Below, one piece after another: positions 39,501 through 48,175 of a stretch of DNA of 64,000 nucleotides (the first letter of the stretch is position 1; each line of letters begins with the position of its first letter). The notes under the pieces were generated by a model that saw only the letters and a list, made by a program, of their open reading frames with translations, searched no databases and was not told the DNA's origin. The stretch spans positions 13,399,251 through 13,463,250 of the forward strand of contig NC_064226.1 of NCBI RefSeq assembly GCF_023101765.2, read 5' to 3'. Position numbers and translations under genes: made by a program. The stretch is from Spodoptera frugiperda (taxonomy: Eukaryota; Arthropoda; Insecta; Lepidoptera; Noctuidae).

Positions 39501-41104
39501 CATGCATGATAGTTTTACAATTTTTTTTTTCTAACTCAATCTAACTTCGAAACGAGCACGTAGCTTCACTGTCAGACAGACTGACTGACGTTTAAAAAGG
39601 ATTAATTGAAAAAAATGCTTTGAATTTGACCCTAACTAGTTTATAAATACACCGTCACATTCTTCTTTGACAAATAACAAATGTTGTTTGTTTTTTAATA
39701 CGAGTATAACACAAATTGAAATACAAACTAACAAAGCGACTAGTTAAATATTGACCACAAAGTTAACGTAACAGTTAACGAGCAGTTATTAAGCACAAGG
39801 TAACGTGTTGTTTAAAACTTTATGCATTCAGTATAGCTGGTACTTAGCCTGCATTGCGGTTAGGTTAGTATAAAACAGTTATCAAGTTCTAGCCAACTTA
39901 TTTTATGTTAGTATATATTGTATAAGTAAGTTGAAGTTTGACTTCGAAACATATTGTAGTAGAATTTTAACTCTGAAAGTAACTATTGTTATGACGTAAT
40001 TTTATAGAATCAAGTAACTACTCGACTCTGTCAGGGAGAGTGCTTAGCATAAAGCATTACGATCTATCCTCTGACAATCTCCATTTGACAATATGTACAG
40101 TGTCTTATATGAGACTATACCAAAGTTAATAAATTATGTTCTGTTAAAGCTATAAGCTACGTTGTAGTGGTTACACACCAAATAATCGTGCGGGGGTGTA
40201 GGTTGTATGAACCTACATTAAATCGTGAGGCGTGTAGAGCAAACATTTCATCTATACAGTTTTAACTAAATCGAAGCAAGACTAAATGTGGCTGTATGGA
40301 TCTATGATTTAACTGCACAGTCCAAGTGTACAGTTTACTCGTAAGGTCTGTAGCGTGCATTAGATTAAAAAAGTCATCAAAGACACACATTAAACTCTTC
40401 GTAGGTTTAAGTCTTTAAGTTCCTCAGATTTAGTTGAGCAAGGCATCGAATTCTAGGACTGCAGTTTTGAAGACTAATTAGAGTCCATCACTAAAGTTTG
40501 AGAAGAGCGTTGCATGGCAGATCATTAAAATGCAACTTGAAGCCTTGCTTAATTGGAGTGAGCTTCCAATCCATTGTATGCACGAAACTTCACGCCTTTT
40601 GTTTCATGAAGGCTTAGACAGAAACATACTTAGAATACATTAGGATATCTATACCGTACTCATAAATAAAACTGGAGTATCTGTTTGTAATATTGAAATA
40701 GCCATTTTAACAACTTATCTGATACGTACGACACATACACCAAAATATATATTTTTAAATTTTTTCTGTCTGTTTTTTCGGACTTATCTCTGAAAGCCTG
40801 GGCCGATTTTACAGGAACTTTTACTAAGTCCGTAATCCACGCGAGTGAAGCCGAGGGCATCAGCTAGTATTCCATATGGGACTCCATGTTGCTATTAATA
40901 TTGATTTGATTGTCTTGACAATCTATAGGAAATCTAAAATGCTCTTCATTCTTACTACCATTTTATCCAATTTTTAAATCCTGATTTTCTTCAAACCCTT
41001 AATATAAAGGTAATAAAAATACAAAACCTTTATCACAAATACATTACGTTTAATAATAAAAAAACTTACCTATATTTACACTGCCTGTCAGCATTATCTT
41101 CCAT
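15506..41104 (-). CDS. Oxysterol-binding protein-related protein, ORP1/ORP2-like short form (nine coding exons)
   Basis: Seen: exons in transcript order 41104-41070, 23443-23223, 20360-20245, 19713-19571, 18032-17832, 17447-17252, 16790-16674, 16290-16076, 15614-15506. All join in phase with GT donors and AG acceptors to give 450 residues plus TAA. The OSBP-related domain fills the protein: FSLWSVLKNCVGKELSKIT near the start, GKPFNPLLGETYEL in exon 3, EQVSHHPP at 123-130 across the exon 3/4 join (the His pair binds the phosphoinositide phosphate in this family), NCCVHNVIVGKLW in exon 5, LYGKWTEYIK in exon 6, and LRPDIRLLEQGDID plus LEEKQR in exon 8. The C-terminus WFSQGTNPY...YWDRNY...DIF is most like ORP1/ORP2. 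Family role: sterol/phosphoinositide transfer at membrane contacts. No PH domain, ankyrin repeats or FFAT motif is visible, and the length matches short ORP1/ORP2 forms. Longer isoforms from other promoters remain possible. Intron 1 is ~17.6 kb. Confidence 0.93.
16411..16575 (-). mobile_element. tRNA-derived SINE A, minus-strand copy in ORP intron
   Basis: The reverse complement carries AATTCGATTCTCG as a decayed box B, then TGTTTCGTGTTTGGGCATTG and TGTTTGTAAACGCACTCACG. It lies between ORP coding exons 7 and 8, in sense orientation to that gene. Clearly more diverged than the copy at 42469. Confidence 0.65.
16862..17055 (-). mobile_element. tRNA-derived SINE B in ORP intron
   Basis: On the minus strand the head has a perfect box B, GGTTCGAGTCC (17002-17012), and tRNA-like CGCAAGTGCGACTGCCGG. 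The body includes TTTTCGAAAAACC-type and CATATATGG-type strings seen in the copies at 20419-20680 and 24297-24557. It is located between ORP exons 6 and 7. Confidence 0.75.
18181..18334. mobile_element. M1-family hairpin MITE, copy 2, in ORP intron
   Basis: The outer ends TCAGTACCCT and AGGGTACTGA are perfectly inverted. The interior keeps GTGCTCTGATGG opposite GTCAATCAGAGCAC, though the left terminal block is degraded. It lies upstream (in transcript terms) of ORP exon 5. Confidence 0.65.
18539..18577. repeat. Short tandem repeat, ATTACAGACAGT unit
   Basis: Three imperfect units of about 12-14 bases built on ACAGTATTACAGAC lie in a row inside the ORP intron between exons 4 and 5. This is a simple minisatellite with no inferred function. 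Confidence 0.5.
18762..18880. repeat. Dispersed repeat with AAAGTCAAAGCATTTATTTC
   Basis: The TCAAAGTCAAAGCATTTATT string is followed by CTTTCGAAACGTCAAATGG. A related start, AAGTCAAAGTCAAAGGATTTATT, is at 26641-26710. It resembles a common lepidopteran retroelement segment, but the family is not certain. Confidence 0.4.
20419..20680 (-). mobile_element. tRNA-derived SINE B, longest copy
   Basis: The minus-strand head begins CTGCCTCGTTGG, with box B GGTTCGATTCC (20639-20649). The body runs through TTTTCGGTTTTTCGAAAATTT, and the 3' part reads TGCACATCTGCCTACCC. The anticodon-arm region is shortened relative to 16862-17055. It sits in the ORP intron between exons 2 and 3. Confidence 0.8.
20978..21118 (+). 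repeat. R1 repeat, degraded copy
   Basis: Retains GGGGCTACGGAGGCTCC-like sequence, AAGAGTCTGACACTC and GGGAAAAGTCATTGGATGATT. The 5' end is lost or diverged. Confidence 0.55.
23029..23215 (+). mobile_element. Family D retroelement touching the ORP exon 2 donor
   Basis: Runs from GTGTGGGAGAGCCACGCTTC to the 3' tail GGCGGTGATTGCTTGCCATAAAAAAA. Its A-tail ends at 23215, and the ORP exon 2 donor GT lies at 23222-23221 (minus strand). The intron therefore enters the repeat after only about seven bases. The repeat is antisense to the gene, so the transcript reads its A-tail as a T run just inside the donor. Confidence 0.75.
23562..23725. mobile_element. M2-family MITE, fold-back copy
   Basis: Starts CGGTTTACTAACGTAACTG and ends TTTAGTATATCTCACGAAAG. 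Arms 23572-23599 and 23639-23666 (28 bases each) are inverted with two mismatches. The right arm repeats the left end of the family in reverse, a rearrangement not seen in the other copies. It lies ~120 bases upstream of ORP exon 2. Confidence 0.7.
24297..24557 (-). mobile_element. tRNA-derived SINE B, decayed head
   Basis: Shares GGGGTAGGCAGAGGTGCACATTACGGCAC, the CCATGTAATAGGAG block and AAAAGCCCAGCAATA with other copies. The box B region (CGGGAACCAAACC on the + strand) has lost the conserved TTCGA. Confidence 0.6.
25048..25200 (+). repeat. R1 repeat, 5'-truncated
   Basis: Carries ACCTAGCGGGTTACCG, GAACGGAGTGGTTTTTAGGC, AAGAGTCTGTCACTC and GGCGGGAGAAGTCATTGG. Confidence 0.65.
25551..26170. 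repeat. Diverged direct duplication, ~425-bp offset
   Basis: Two ordered blocks recur: CACGCTAAGTGGGTTT (25557 and 25972), then TCGTTAGTTAYTTARGGCCC (25667 and 26100), followed by GTTG and a CCCGCGCGCGG/CCACGCGGG segment. Order and spacing are kept (about 415-435 bases apart) while the intervening sequence has diverged, which suggests an old tandem duplication or two adjacent copies of one element. Confidence 0.45.
25857..26235. mobile_element. M5 MITE with CCATTAATCACGTGA ends
   Basis: GGACGTCCATTAATCACGTGA at the left faces TCACGTGATTAATGGAGGACC (26215-26235) at the right: ~21-bp terminal inverted repeats with two mismatches. Just inside both ends are GGGGGAGGGGGG runs. No coding sequence. 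It overlaps the second half of the 25551-26170 duplication. Confidence 0.6.
26938..27098 (+). repeat. R1 repeat, diverged
   Basis: CGCAGATGGAGCCCAATGGG, GGTCTGACACTCCC and GACGGGAAAAGTCATTGGATG are recognisable; the middle has diverged. Confidence 0.6.
28980..29140 (-). repeat. LINE-like tail remnant
   Basis: ACTAGCTTTTGCGCACC and later AAAACCTCGTCAAAATC, with ACATACAAACAC-type sequence, resemble non-LTR retroelement tails found next to CTAGCT...GCG ends elsewhere in the window. Weak. Confidence 0.3.
29500..29650 (+). mobile_element. M2-family MITE
   Basis: CACGGTTTACTCACGTATAT, GCTCTATTAGTTTCGAGTC, CATGAGCAGCGTGCGCGACG and TTTAATATATCTCACGATA match the 61347 and 7892 copies in order. The GC-rich central block (GCGACGTCGCGTCGCCGCGG) is itself palindromic. 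Confidence 0.65.
30172..30356 (+). repeat. R1 repeat, near full length
   Basis: Runs from CACCACAGATGGGGCCCAGT through ACCTAGCGAGTTAACCG, GGAACGGTTTTTAGTC, AGAGTCTGACACTCC and GACGGGAGAAGTG. One of the most complete copies, useful for a consensus. Confidence 0.7.
32176..32318 (-). repeat. R1 repeat, minus strand
   Basis: Reads as the reverse complement: GGGGGAAAATCATCCACTC, CTTGGGCGAGG, GTCAGACTCTTACTGAC, then GCTAGATAGTCCGTAACTCC. Confidence 0.65.
33381..33443. repeat. 63-bp direct repeat, left copy
   Basis: Contains CTGATGCCCTAAGGACACGG and GGAAAATAGGACTGAAAGA. Identical to 33974-34036 at 62 of 63 positions by eye; 593 bases separate the starts. Not found elsewhere in the window. Confidence 0.7.
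33974..34036. repeat. 63-bp direct repeat, right copy
   Basis: Partner of 33381-33443 (one T/G difference). The intervening 530 bases show no LTR-element coding or obvious ends, so these are either two insertions of a short repeat or a local duplication. Confidence 0.7.
34595..34883 (-). mobile_element. tRNA-derived SINE C, minus strand
   Basis: The minus-strand head has box B GGGTTCGAAACC (34824-34835) and GATGACTCGGACG-like tRNA sequence. The body includes TTATTTAGACACCAC and GATTAATGCTCAAACC, and the 3' part AAGAGGCCTTTAGTCAG, matching 51864-52145 on the + strand. The 3' end carries a short ATG/GATGAT-type tail. Confidence 0.75.
35455..35700 (+). mobile_element. Family D retroelement
   Basis: GGAGAGCCATGCTTTGGCACG, CCTCACAGAAAACAGATG and CCGATTCCCCAACATCCC, with the 3' end GATTGCTTACCATCAGG and CTGCTCATTTATCGG. 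Nearly full length compared with 36785 and 23029. Confidence 0.7.
36104..36168 (+). repeat. Family H tail
   Basis: CGGTCGAATTGAGAACCTCC, a T run and GGAAGTCGGTT match the 14365-14505 copy. Confidence 0.5.
36785..37020 (+). mobile_element. Family D retroelement, 5'-truncated
   Basis: Starts within CTCAGAAAATCGACGTG and ends with GGTGATACGTCTGCTCGTTTACG. It has the best-kept 3' half of the family, including GGCCGGCAACGCACTTG and CACCTCTGGTGTTTTGGG. Confidence 0.7.
38557..38628 (+). repeat. R1 repeat, 3' fragment
   Basis: AGAGTCTGACACTCAC, CGCCCAAGGCGGGAGAAACC and the end CCCCCTTAAAAAAA. Strong 5' truncation with an intact A-tail favours retrotransposition. Confidence 0.65.
38640..38735 (+). 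repeat. LINE-type 3' tail
   Basis: GGCCACGGTAACCACTCACC, ATCAGGTAGGCCGTGG, then CCACTGTCGCGGTATAAAAAA: a non-LTR retroelement tail pattern, directly following the R1 fragment. Confidence 0.45.
39009..39270 (+). repeat. Family E dispersed repeat
   Basis: Second copy of the SDR intron 5 repeat (9163-9419). They share CAATAGGGATGATGAYGGGG, TTTTGGCATATAAGATAAC and the AAAATAAAAAATACGTGTCT end. Both are in + orientation. Confidence 0.65.
40763..40870 (+). repeat. LINE-like 3' tail (GCATCAGCTAGT end)
   Basis: GACTTATCTCTGAAAGCC, GGAACTTTTACTAAGTCC and CACGCGAGTGAAGCCGAGGG leading to GCATCAGCTAGTATT is a familiar non-LTR element 3' end. It lies ~200 bases inside ORP intron 1 from the first coding exon. 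Confidence 0.45.
41070..41104 (-). CDS. First coding exon of the ORP gene (12-codon exon with start codon)
   Basis: The minus strand reads ATG then codons for MEDNADRQCKY and two bases AG, followed by a strong donor GTAAG. The next exon (acceptor at 23444-23445) begins with A, completing AGA (Arg) and opening directly into the conserved ORP start TSLPVAQFSRGDF. The phase match and good splice sites support the join despite 17.6 kb of intron. The exon probably extends further 5' as untranslated leader; its transcription start cannot be fixed from sequence. Listed separately because it is too short to be found by ORF length. Confidence 0.75.
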
Positions 41105-41631
41105 CTTACACCTCCACTCCAATCGGATGGCTTCGGCCTTTTCCGAACACACCCGATGATAGCCGAACACTTACGAAGAGAATCACCGTTGAAGTTCAAA
41201 CACTGATCACTACAATTACTTTTTCTACTGTTTTAAACACTATTTTATATCCATTATTGTATTCTGTCTTTGTTATCAAAGTTTTTGTTAGTATCTAGTA
41301 TTGAGTCTTTGAATAAATAAAACAAATTTATTAATTCAGTATTTTTGCTATTGTAGATGTACTGGCTCTGGTTATGTTATATGAAGATTGCCAACTACAG
41401 TTCTAATATGCATCACAATATACTTCTATTAAACGTTTCCTTCCAACCATATTGCCCACAAGAACCCAGTTCTACAAAATATACGAAAATGTCACCAATT
41501 CACTATATTTTAGCATAAACATGTATCATGTCCCCATTTGGTCCCTTTTCCCATCCAATAATGCAATAACAAAATATATTCCCAATATATCATCGGTTCA
41601 CCTAACTGCGTTACGATAAGGACTTTCGTAG

Positions 41632-41704
41632 CACTTTCTATCCCAACTGCTACGAAAACGCTACGCACGTAGCACCAGTATTTTCGATGCTACGGCGTAG
41701 CGGC
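41632..41704. repeat. CGTAGC/GCTACG-rich palindromic block
   Basis: Multiple CGTAGC and GCTACG hexamers in both orientations, including GCTACGGCGTAGC. Similar blocks at 37637-37680 and 58668-58733. It lies ~530 bases upstream of the ORP start codon. Confidence 0.5.
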
Positions 41705-41931
41705 GAGGGAAATGAAGTTCGGAACGTGAATAAAATTGTTTGTGACATCTTGATGTCGAAGTATTCGAAGATAATGGAATTATTTGATGGGTATTGGAAT
41801 TTTCTTTACCTATATTTAGGTAATGTAGGAAATAATATAACAAATACCTACTAAATATAATTACTATCCCTTTTATGTACATACATAACCTCACGCCTGT
41901 CTCCCATGGGGGTAGGCAGAGACAATGGGTT

Positions 41932-41982
41932 GCCAATTGCTACGAATCTTACATGAGGTATATAAGATTCGTAGCAATTGGC
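41932..41982. repeat. Perfect 20-bp-arm hairpin
   Basis: GCCAATTGCTACGAATCTTA (41932-41951) and its exact reverse complement (41963-41982) flank an 11-base loop. Next to it is a repeat fragment ACGCCTGTCTCCCATGGGGG, also present inverted at ~49985-50020. Confidence 0.75.
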
Positions 41983-42468
41983 TTCGCTTCATCAACAGTC
42001 AACTAAACTTTTTGTATTCTATTTCTAATAATTAAGTACCAAATATATGTTCTTAATAAAAATAGTAATAAAGAACATTTAATTACTATTTTTCACAAAG
42101 AAAGAACGCTATGCTCAAACGCGTTGAAAATTAAAATGGCTCATATTACGTGTATGCTCTTTAACATAAAAGGTAACTTCAAAAAGGTGTGAACAATTAG
42201 CTGAGCTTGGAAAGTATGTTAAAAGGGAATTTTGCTACTAAACTGGTTCTCTCAAACTTTTCTACCTGCTCACTTGAAAAATGCCATTTTGTAGTTTTCA
42301 CTTAACGTTTTGTGCCTAGTTTGTGTGTGACATACTGGTTATATACCAGCGATGAGTTGATTAATATTCTTATATAAGAAATAATAAGGATGAATTAGAA
42401 TACAACAATTAGTAAATCCTAAGAAGAGGAAACGATATATCGACCAAACTTTTCTAATTTCCTAAATC

Positions 42469-42673
42469 GACTGCACGATTGGCGCGGCGGTTGGGCAACC
42501 GACTGCCAAGTAACGTGTAGCGGGTTCGATTCCCGCACAAAGCAACTCTTTGTGTGATCCACAAATTGTTGTTTCGTGTCTGGGTGTCATGTGTATGTGA
42601 ATGTGTATGTTTGTAAACGCACCCACGATACAGAAGAAAAAACTAGTGTGGCGCAATGTTAAAAGAAAAGAAA
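42469..42673 (+). mobile_element. tRNA-derived SINE A, best copy
   Basis: Box B GGTTCGATTCC is intact (42523-42533) and the head GGCGCGGCGGTTGGGCAACC is tRNA-like. The body and tail match 5833-6044 closely, ending AATGTTAAAAGAAAAGAAA. Confidence 0.85.
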
Positions 42674-43087
42674 TCTTAATTGCTAATGCTCCATAATTAA
42701 AAAAATATACTTAGACTCTAACATTGCCTCTCACACCTCCATATATTACGAACAACCAGACTTCTAAAGCAATTTTCCTAATAGAAATTCCCTCCTTAAA
42801 ATACACGCTTCGTGATTAATGACAAAGCAAGAACTTCACATAGACATGAGTTCTCAGAGACACGAACTTATTTCCAACATGATAAAACATAATTCCAAAT
42901 TTCCAACTAACTATTACGTCACTATCTTGAGTTTGAAGCACGCAAATTATACCATACCACAAAACTGGAAATAATTCCCAAGTAGAGCTAGAGAAGCGAC
43001 AATTTGCTAAACCTGTGTAGGATGCTTTATTTATTAAATGAGCGTGAAATAGTGTTTTACCTTCGTATCCAGGGTAATTTAATGATC

Positions 43088-43434
43088 ACAATTAATTAGA
43101 TCGGACTAACTTACCTGTGACGTCCGATCCTCAATTGTGTAGGTAGCATCATCCTCGCTAATTATACTAGGTAGTACGCACTTATTAGGGCACGCTGTCA
43201 CAATATTTAAAGATGAACACATTCATAAAAAATATTTATGCTCTGTGGTCATCTCTTACCACACTGGCAACATCATTTACTTCAAAGCATACCTGCAACA
43301 CAACTCAAACAGGGCAAAAATAAACAGGTTCCATGTTTATAATCCGGGAAGGGTAGGGACTTAGCGAGGATGATGCTACCTACACAATTGAGGATCGGAC
43401 GTCACAGGTAAGTTAGTCCGATCTAATTAATTGT
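43088..43434. repeat. Perfect 74-bp inverted repeat across the left end of the large element
   Basis: Arms 43088-43161 and 43361-43434 are exact reverse complements by base-by-base reading, with a 199-base spacer. Each arm contains the GGTAGCATCATCC terminus next to TA plus ~54 bases outside it. A further copy of the terminus starts at 43438. Each arm also has an internal GATCGGAC...GTCCGATC inverted pair. Confidence 0.85.
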
Positions 43435-45216
43435 ATAGGTAGCATCATCCTCGCTAATTATACTAGGTAGCTGTTCAAAGAAAGAGTTGTGTTGATAAAC
43501 AACACTGTTTAAATATTTGAACATTGTTGTACCTACTTATACAAGACTTATATGGTATAATAAAATCAATATGTCCCGAGTACTGTTAGGTACAAGAAGA
43601 AAATTAAGTAAGCAATACTAAATCAAATTATGTTTAGAATCTCTCAAGATGTACCTAAACCATTAAAACTTTTCTATAACTAGTGCTACAAACACTCGTG
43701 GTTTGCACCATTTTTATGAACCAAAAATACTTCTAGTATCAGAACCACTTATACCTACATTATTTAGTAGGTATTTTACCAATATTAATTGAGGCGATCT
43801 ATTCATTAGTATATGTATCAAACGCTTTAAAATTGATTAGGAATAACTAGTGGGGCCACTTATTGTGTGCATTATGAACAATAATCTTATGTTTAAATAA
43901 ATCCAGTCTATTATGAAAATCTAAGATCTTTCATAAGATACCTAGGTACTTATTAAGAATTATCAAATATTCTATACATATTATAGTCTATAATATTCTT
44001 AGTTTAAAATGTTTACGTTCCCAATTTTCAGTAAAACTATAACCTGATCATCATTAGCTACAGAACTTATTGCAACCAATATCAAGATTGTTGACAATGG
44101 ATCTATTATAAGAACAACCAAAGAAGACGGATTGACTGACCAGGCAGTTGCATTATTTAAATGATTTCAATACAGATGCATCCATTTGAGACTTTAGCAG
44201 TAGATACATGTCCACTGCCTAGATATGTATTCACTTCAAACTGTAGAAAACATATTGTTAAGTTTACTCCTCATCAGCTTTAAACCTAAAAATAGTCATT
44301 TCACTGACATTCAAACTTTGCATTGTCCCTGCTAATAGCAGCAAGCTTTTGTTTCATAAGATTTACTTTGGTAACAATAAAATTGACTTCCAACATTTTT
44401 TAATGTTTTTTGTCAAATCCAAATAACTTATGACAGATTTGTCCCAGGACAATTAATAATTATTCTTAATAAAAATAGCAGTTACTAAAGTAAAGTTCTA
44501 GATCATTACGATTTTCATTTTCATTCATGCTATCAATATTGATATAGTTTGAATTATATATGTGATAGTTAACAGTCTTAAACAATACTTAAGCTATGAT
44601 TTCATAATTAATAAATAATTTATATTTATTTGTTGAATATATCTTATCTATCTGGACTTGTGTGTACCATATAATAAAAACAATGGTAGGTACATAAAGT
44701 GAATTAACATTCAAATGGCAATATTCTCTGCCAGTCACCCTTAGGGTTTAAATAACAATGGTACATATTATGTATTTTAGAATAATAATGGAGTGTGGGA
44801 TACACTTCATATTAAGGTTTCTCTGGCCTTAATTTGAATACACTTCTAAAAAACCATGTTAATAATTATCTATCTGATAGTATTGAAAAAATATCTATGA
44901 TAAGCCATCATTAAATTTAGAAGTAAAAATATCACATGATATACTTATGCTGTAAAAGAGTGTATGTCAAAAGTGATCCAAGGTAAAATCATATTAGCGT
45001 TTTGTTTCATTTAACAATATGAAATACCAACATTATTCCCATAAAATGGAGTAGTAAGTACTCCTTTTCTTAGGAAAACATTCCTGATAATATAATAACA
45101 ATCAGTGTGTATTCTTGTGTAAAGATGATAAAGATGATGGACTCCTGGGAGTTCTACGCTTGAGTTGCACCATGGGTATCACATCACTCAGGAACCCCGT
45201 TAGCTGTTTTTTACCC

Positions 45217-45227
45217 CCCCCCCCCCT
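45217..45227. repeat. Poly-C run
   Basis: An uninterrupted C run followed by T's, inside the large TIR element. Prone to length error in sequencing. Confidence 0.6.
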
Positions 45228-47440
45228 TTTTTGTCTCTTAGTACTGAAAAGGGAGAAAGGGATATACAAAATAGTCCTGTACTGAACAATGAAGGCATCA
45301 GTGAAGTAGACATCAGGGTCAGAAAGCTATGATATTTATATATTTCGGCCTCTTGTACTTGTTTTCTCATGTATGTATACGTATGTAGTATGATACGCAA
45401 AGTAAATTAGAAGGCGAACTTTGAATCAAATTCGAGCTCAGAGACTAGGATCTGAGTTTATTTTGGTATTTCTACTTGGAGTAGTCAGTAGGAAATACCG
45501 GCCTTATCTAGCTTTAATAAAATGAGAACAAGTAACCATGCAATGTGTTAAAATAAACAATCATTACCAAGAATCTATTATTTTACTGCATTACCAATAT
45601 GGAATACAAAAAAAATAGTTTTTGTATTCCGTGACTGCCACCAACAAGTGATACACAATTACATTATGCTATCTTCCGATATCGTATTTTACATTGATTT
45701 CATTCCAAGTACCAAATTTGGAAACTGGAAATCTCGTATCAAATATTTATTTATTCAATTACTGTGTAATGTACATACATTTCAAATATTAGAACCATAG
45801 GGTAACATCAACCGTAACTTAGGTTTTATTACAGTTGTAGATGTAAATATTAGTTATAAATAGAACTTGACATCAGCCATGGAGACCTCTCAGGTCAAAA
45901 CCGTTTTAATTTAGGTATTTTAAAATGTAAATATTTATTTATTTTCTTGGTCTCAATATTGGAGAAAATCTTAAAATACCATGTGTCAAGTTGTTTTTGG
46001 TAAAACAAACGTAACTGACATCTGACGTTTCTAATGTCAACAAAAAACATAAACATTGTTTACGAAGAATCTTTGCTCTGCGTAATAGTTACAATTAGGG
46101 CCTTGTAATTTCCATTATTATTATCCCAGGCCATTGATTGGTGGTTTTCCATGATATATATATTATGGTAAAACCAGCCAAGTTCTATAACTGGATATGC
46201 CAAACATACAATGTTAAACTTAAAGTTGAACCGAATCAAAATTCTTGATAAATTCCACCTTTCTATGTGGTAGTTTAGAGACAAATGTCTAGAGCATAAA
46301 CGATTACCTTTTTCAGTATTAGTAAGTAATACTTACCAAGTTTACAAGGATACTTTTGTACAGTACCGTAGTATTAAAGTATAGACATTTCTTATATTCT
46401 CGAAAGGCAAAGAATATCAACATAGCAGCATGTAGCCAGCAATATACAATGTGTATGGCCCCTCTTTAGGAAAACAAATGGTGCTGTAATGTCATATTGA
46501 ATAAAAATCTCCAGAATAGAAAACATAATTCTTTGTTATCATGTGTTTTATCCTCACTCACACCTATGGAAAAAACACTTCAATGCATGAGTTTAGGACC
46601 AGTTCATAGATCTGTAGTTAAAATAATAAGTAATCGCATAATAGTAATGCTCTTTAGGAATTATGCATAATTGCCTAAAGTACTACTTGATCCGGGATGT
46701 AAGATACTGGCAAAAAATCATTTATCTACAGGTACGCATGGTACTGCGGCACCTTAGCTTTAATAATTTTCCTTCAGGAGTAAAATTATTTTGCTTTTAT
46801 GAGTATCTTGTGGTATAATTGTCGGAACAGGAATATCATTGAAGGTAATCCATACCTATAAACCAACTAAGTATGGTTGGGGGACTTATAGTCAAACTCC
46901 ATAGTTCAGACAATTAATGTGATTTACCTGTGAAAGCGAAGATCTGGACCACAGCAACATGAGTAATACTGGAAGTTCTACAGAGGATTCCTCGGAGTTG
47001 TTGATCTTAATGTTTTAAACCCAGTTTGGGCCTCACTCACTCACGCACCATACTTGATATGGACTTTTCTTGGATGTGGTGACAGGCTTAAGTAATAAAT
47101 TGTTATATTGGGTTGTTCTCCAATTTACATTCAGACTAACATTATATTTAAAAAATATACTATATATGTATATGTAACACTCCCTTTTATGTTCTGAAAT
47201 TTGACCTTTATGTCTATACTAAGGGGTCTCATGTTATTAGGTTCTCATGGAACAATCTACATGATGTGTCTGACTGTATTATAAAGTACCATAATAGGTA
47301 TGTTAAATACTTAAGCCGGCAGTAGCTATTGCTCCTAGGATCATTTAATATTTATGATCCAATAGGATTAATATTTACAATCCCATTTCCATTCCGTAAA
47401 GCCCTTGGTTCCTTGTTTATTTTAAAAAAGTTGGGAGGAA

Positions 47441-47472
47441 TTAGATTATACTATAATCTAATTAGATTATAG
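47441..47472. repeat. Overlapping AT-rich palindromes
   Basis: 47451-47472 is a perfect 22-bp palindrome, and 47441-47461 is a near-perfect one sharing its left half. The result is three alternating copies of an 11-base word, TTAGATTATA(G/C). Confidence 0.65.
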
Positions 47473-47846
47473 TAGAGGGCAATTAAGCTTAACCTCTCGT
47501 TTGCGGGTATATGAGACAACAATAGAATACACATTGTGTCTTGCACTGATGTTAGCTTCACAACATATGACGGGTTAATCATTCAATAAGAATGACAGTG
47601 GCTTCTGTCCACATGCAACTTTAAGGGCGAATGGCTGGCCAAGGGAACATCCTTATTCCCAATAAAATAGGCAGTGATAGCACTGGAGCATACTTACAGA
47701 TCAGAGTGAGACTGTGAAAATGGTTTCCATATTGATCAACCTCAGTGCCATGCCACGGTGAGCAGTTTTGCAGGACTGCAGTTAGCTTTATGTTCTTCTG
47801 TGGCAACGAGAACTGATAATAAGTTCCAAACTGCTACTTCAATGGT

Positions 47847-48175
47847 CCACGGCTTACCTCTCGTGAAAGCTCTAGGATTGCAGTAGGAAGTATGTGACTG
47901 AAACTGAATGTGACTTAAACCAACGGCTAACCTCCCGTGAAAGCTCTTGTGGTTTGCTTCATAGTCAAGTGACCAACGGCTAACCTCACGTGAAAGCTCT
48001 TGTGGTCAGTTTCATTGTCAAGGAACCAGCGGCTGACCTCTCGTGAAAGCTCTTGTGGTTCATTCTATAGTCGAGTAACCAACGGCCGACCTCTCGTGAA
48101 GGCTCTAATGGTCCGATCTATAGTAAACGTGTAACCCATGACTCACCTCTCGTAGGAGCTCTTATGGTACGTTTC
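47847..48175. repeat. Tandem array of ~53-bp units in the large element
   Basis: Core CCAACGGCTAACCTCTCGTG followed by AAAGCTCTTGTGGT begins at 47847, 47920, 47973, 48025, 48079 and 48134 (periods 73, 53, 52, 54, 55). Outer units are more diverged. The array lies ~290 bases inside the right terminal inverted repeat, a position typical of subterminal binding-site repeats; function is inference. Confidence 0.75.

Larger units (their letters stand above)
23444..41069 (-). other. ORP intron 1 (17.6 kb), content overview
   Basis: I find no exon of another gene on either strand. It contains R1 repeats (25048, 26938, 30172, 32176, 38557), SINE B (24297), SINE C (34595), family D copies (35455, 36785), family E (39009), M2 MITEs (23562, 29500), the duplicated module around 25551-26235, LINE tails (28980-29140, 36104-36168, 38640-38735, 40763-40870) and a GT run at 31559-31574. 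The stretches 27200-28900, 30400-32100 and 37100-38500 show nothing recognisable beyond these. Confidence 0.55.

Noticed and set aside
42480..42540. Possible tRNA gene on the plus strand
   Set aside because: tRNA-like head of SINE A; the repeated body and tail follow directly.
46918..47010. Candidate minus-strand exon with donor CAG/GTAAAT inside the large element
   Set aside because: Short open frames without family resemblance and no partner exon; not enough to call a transposase remnant.
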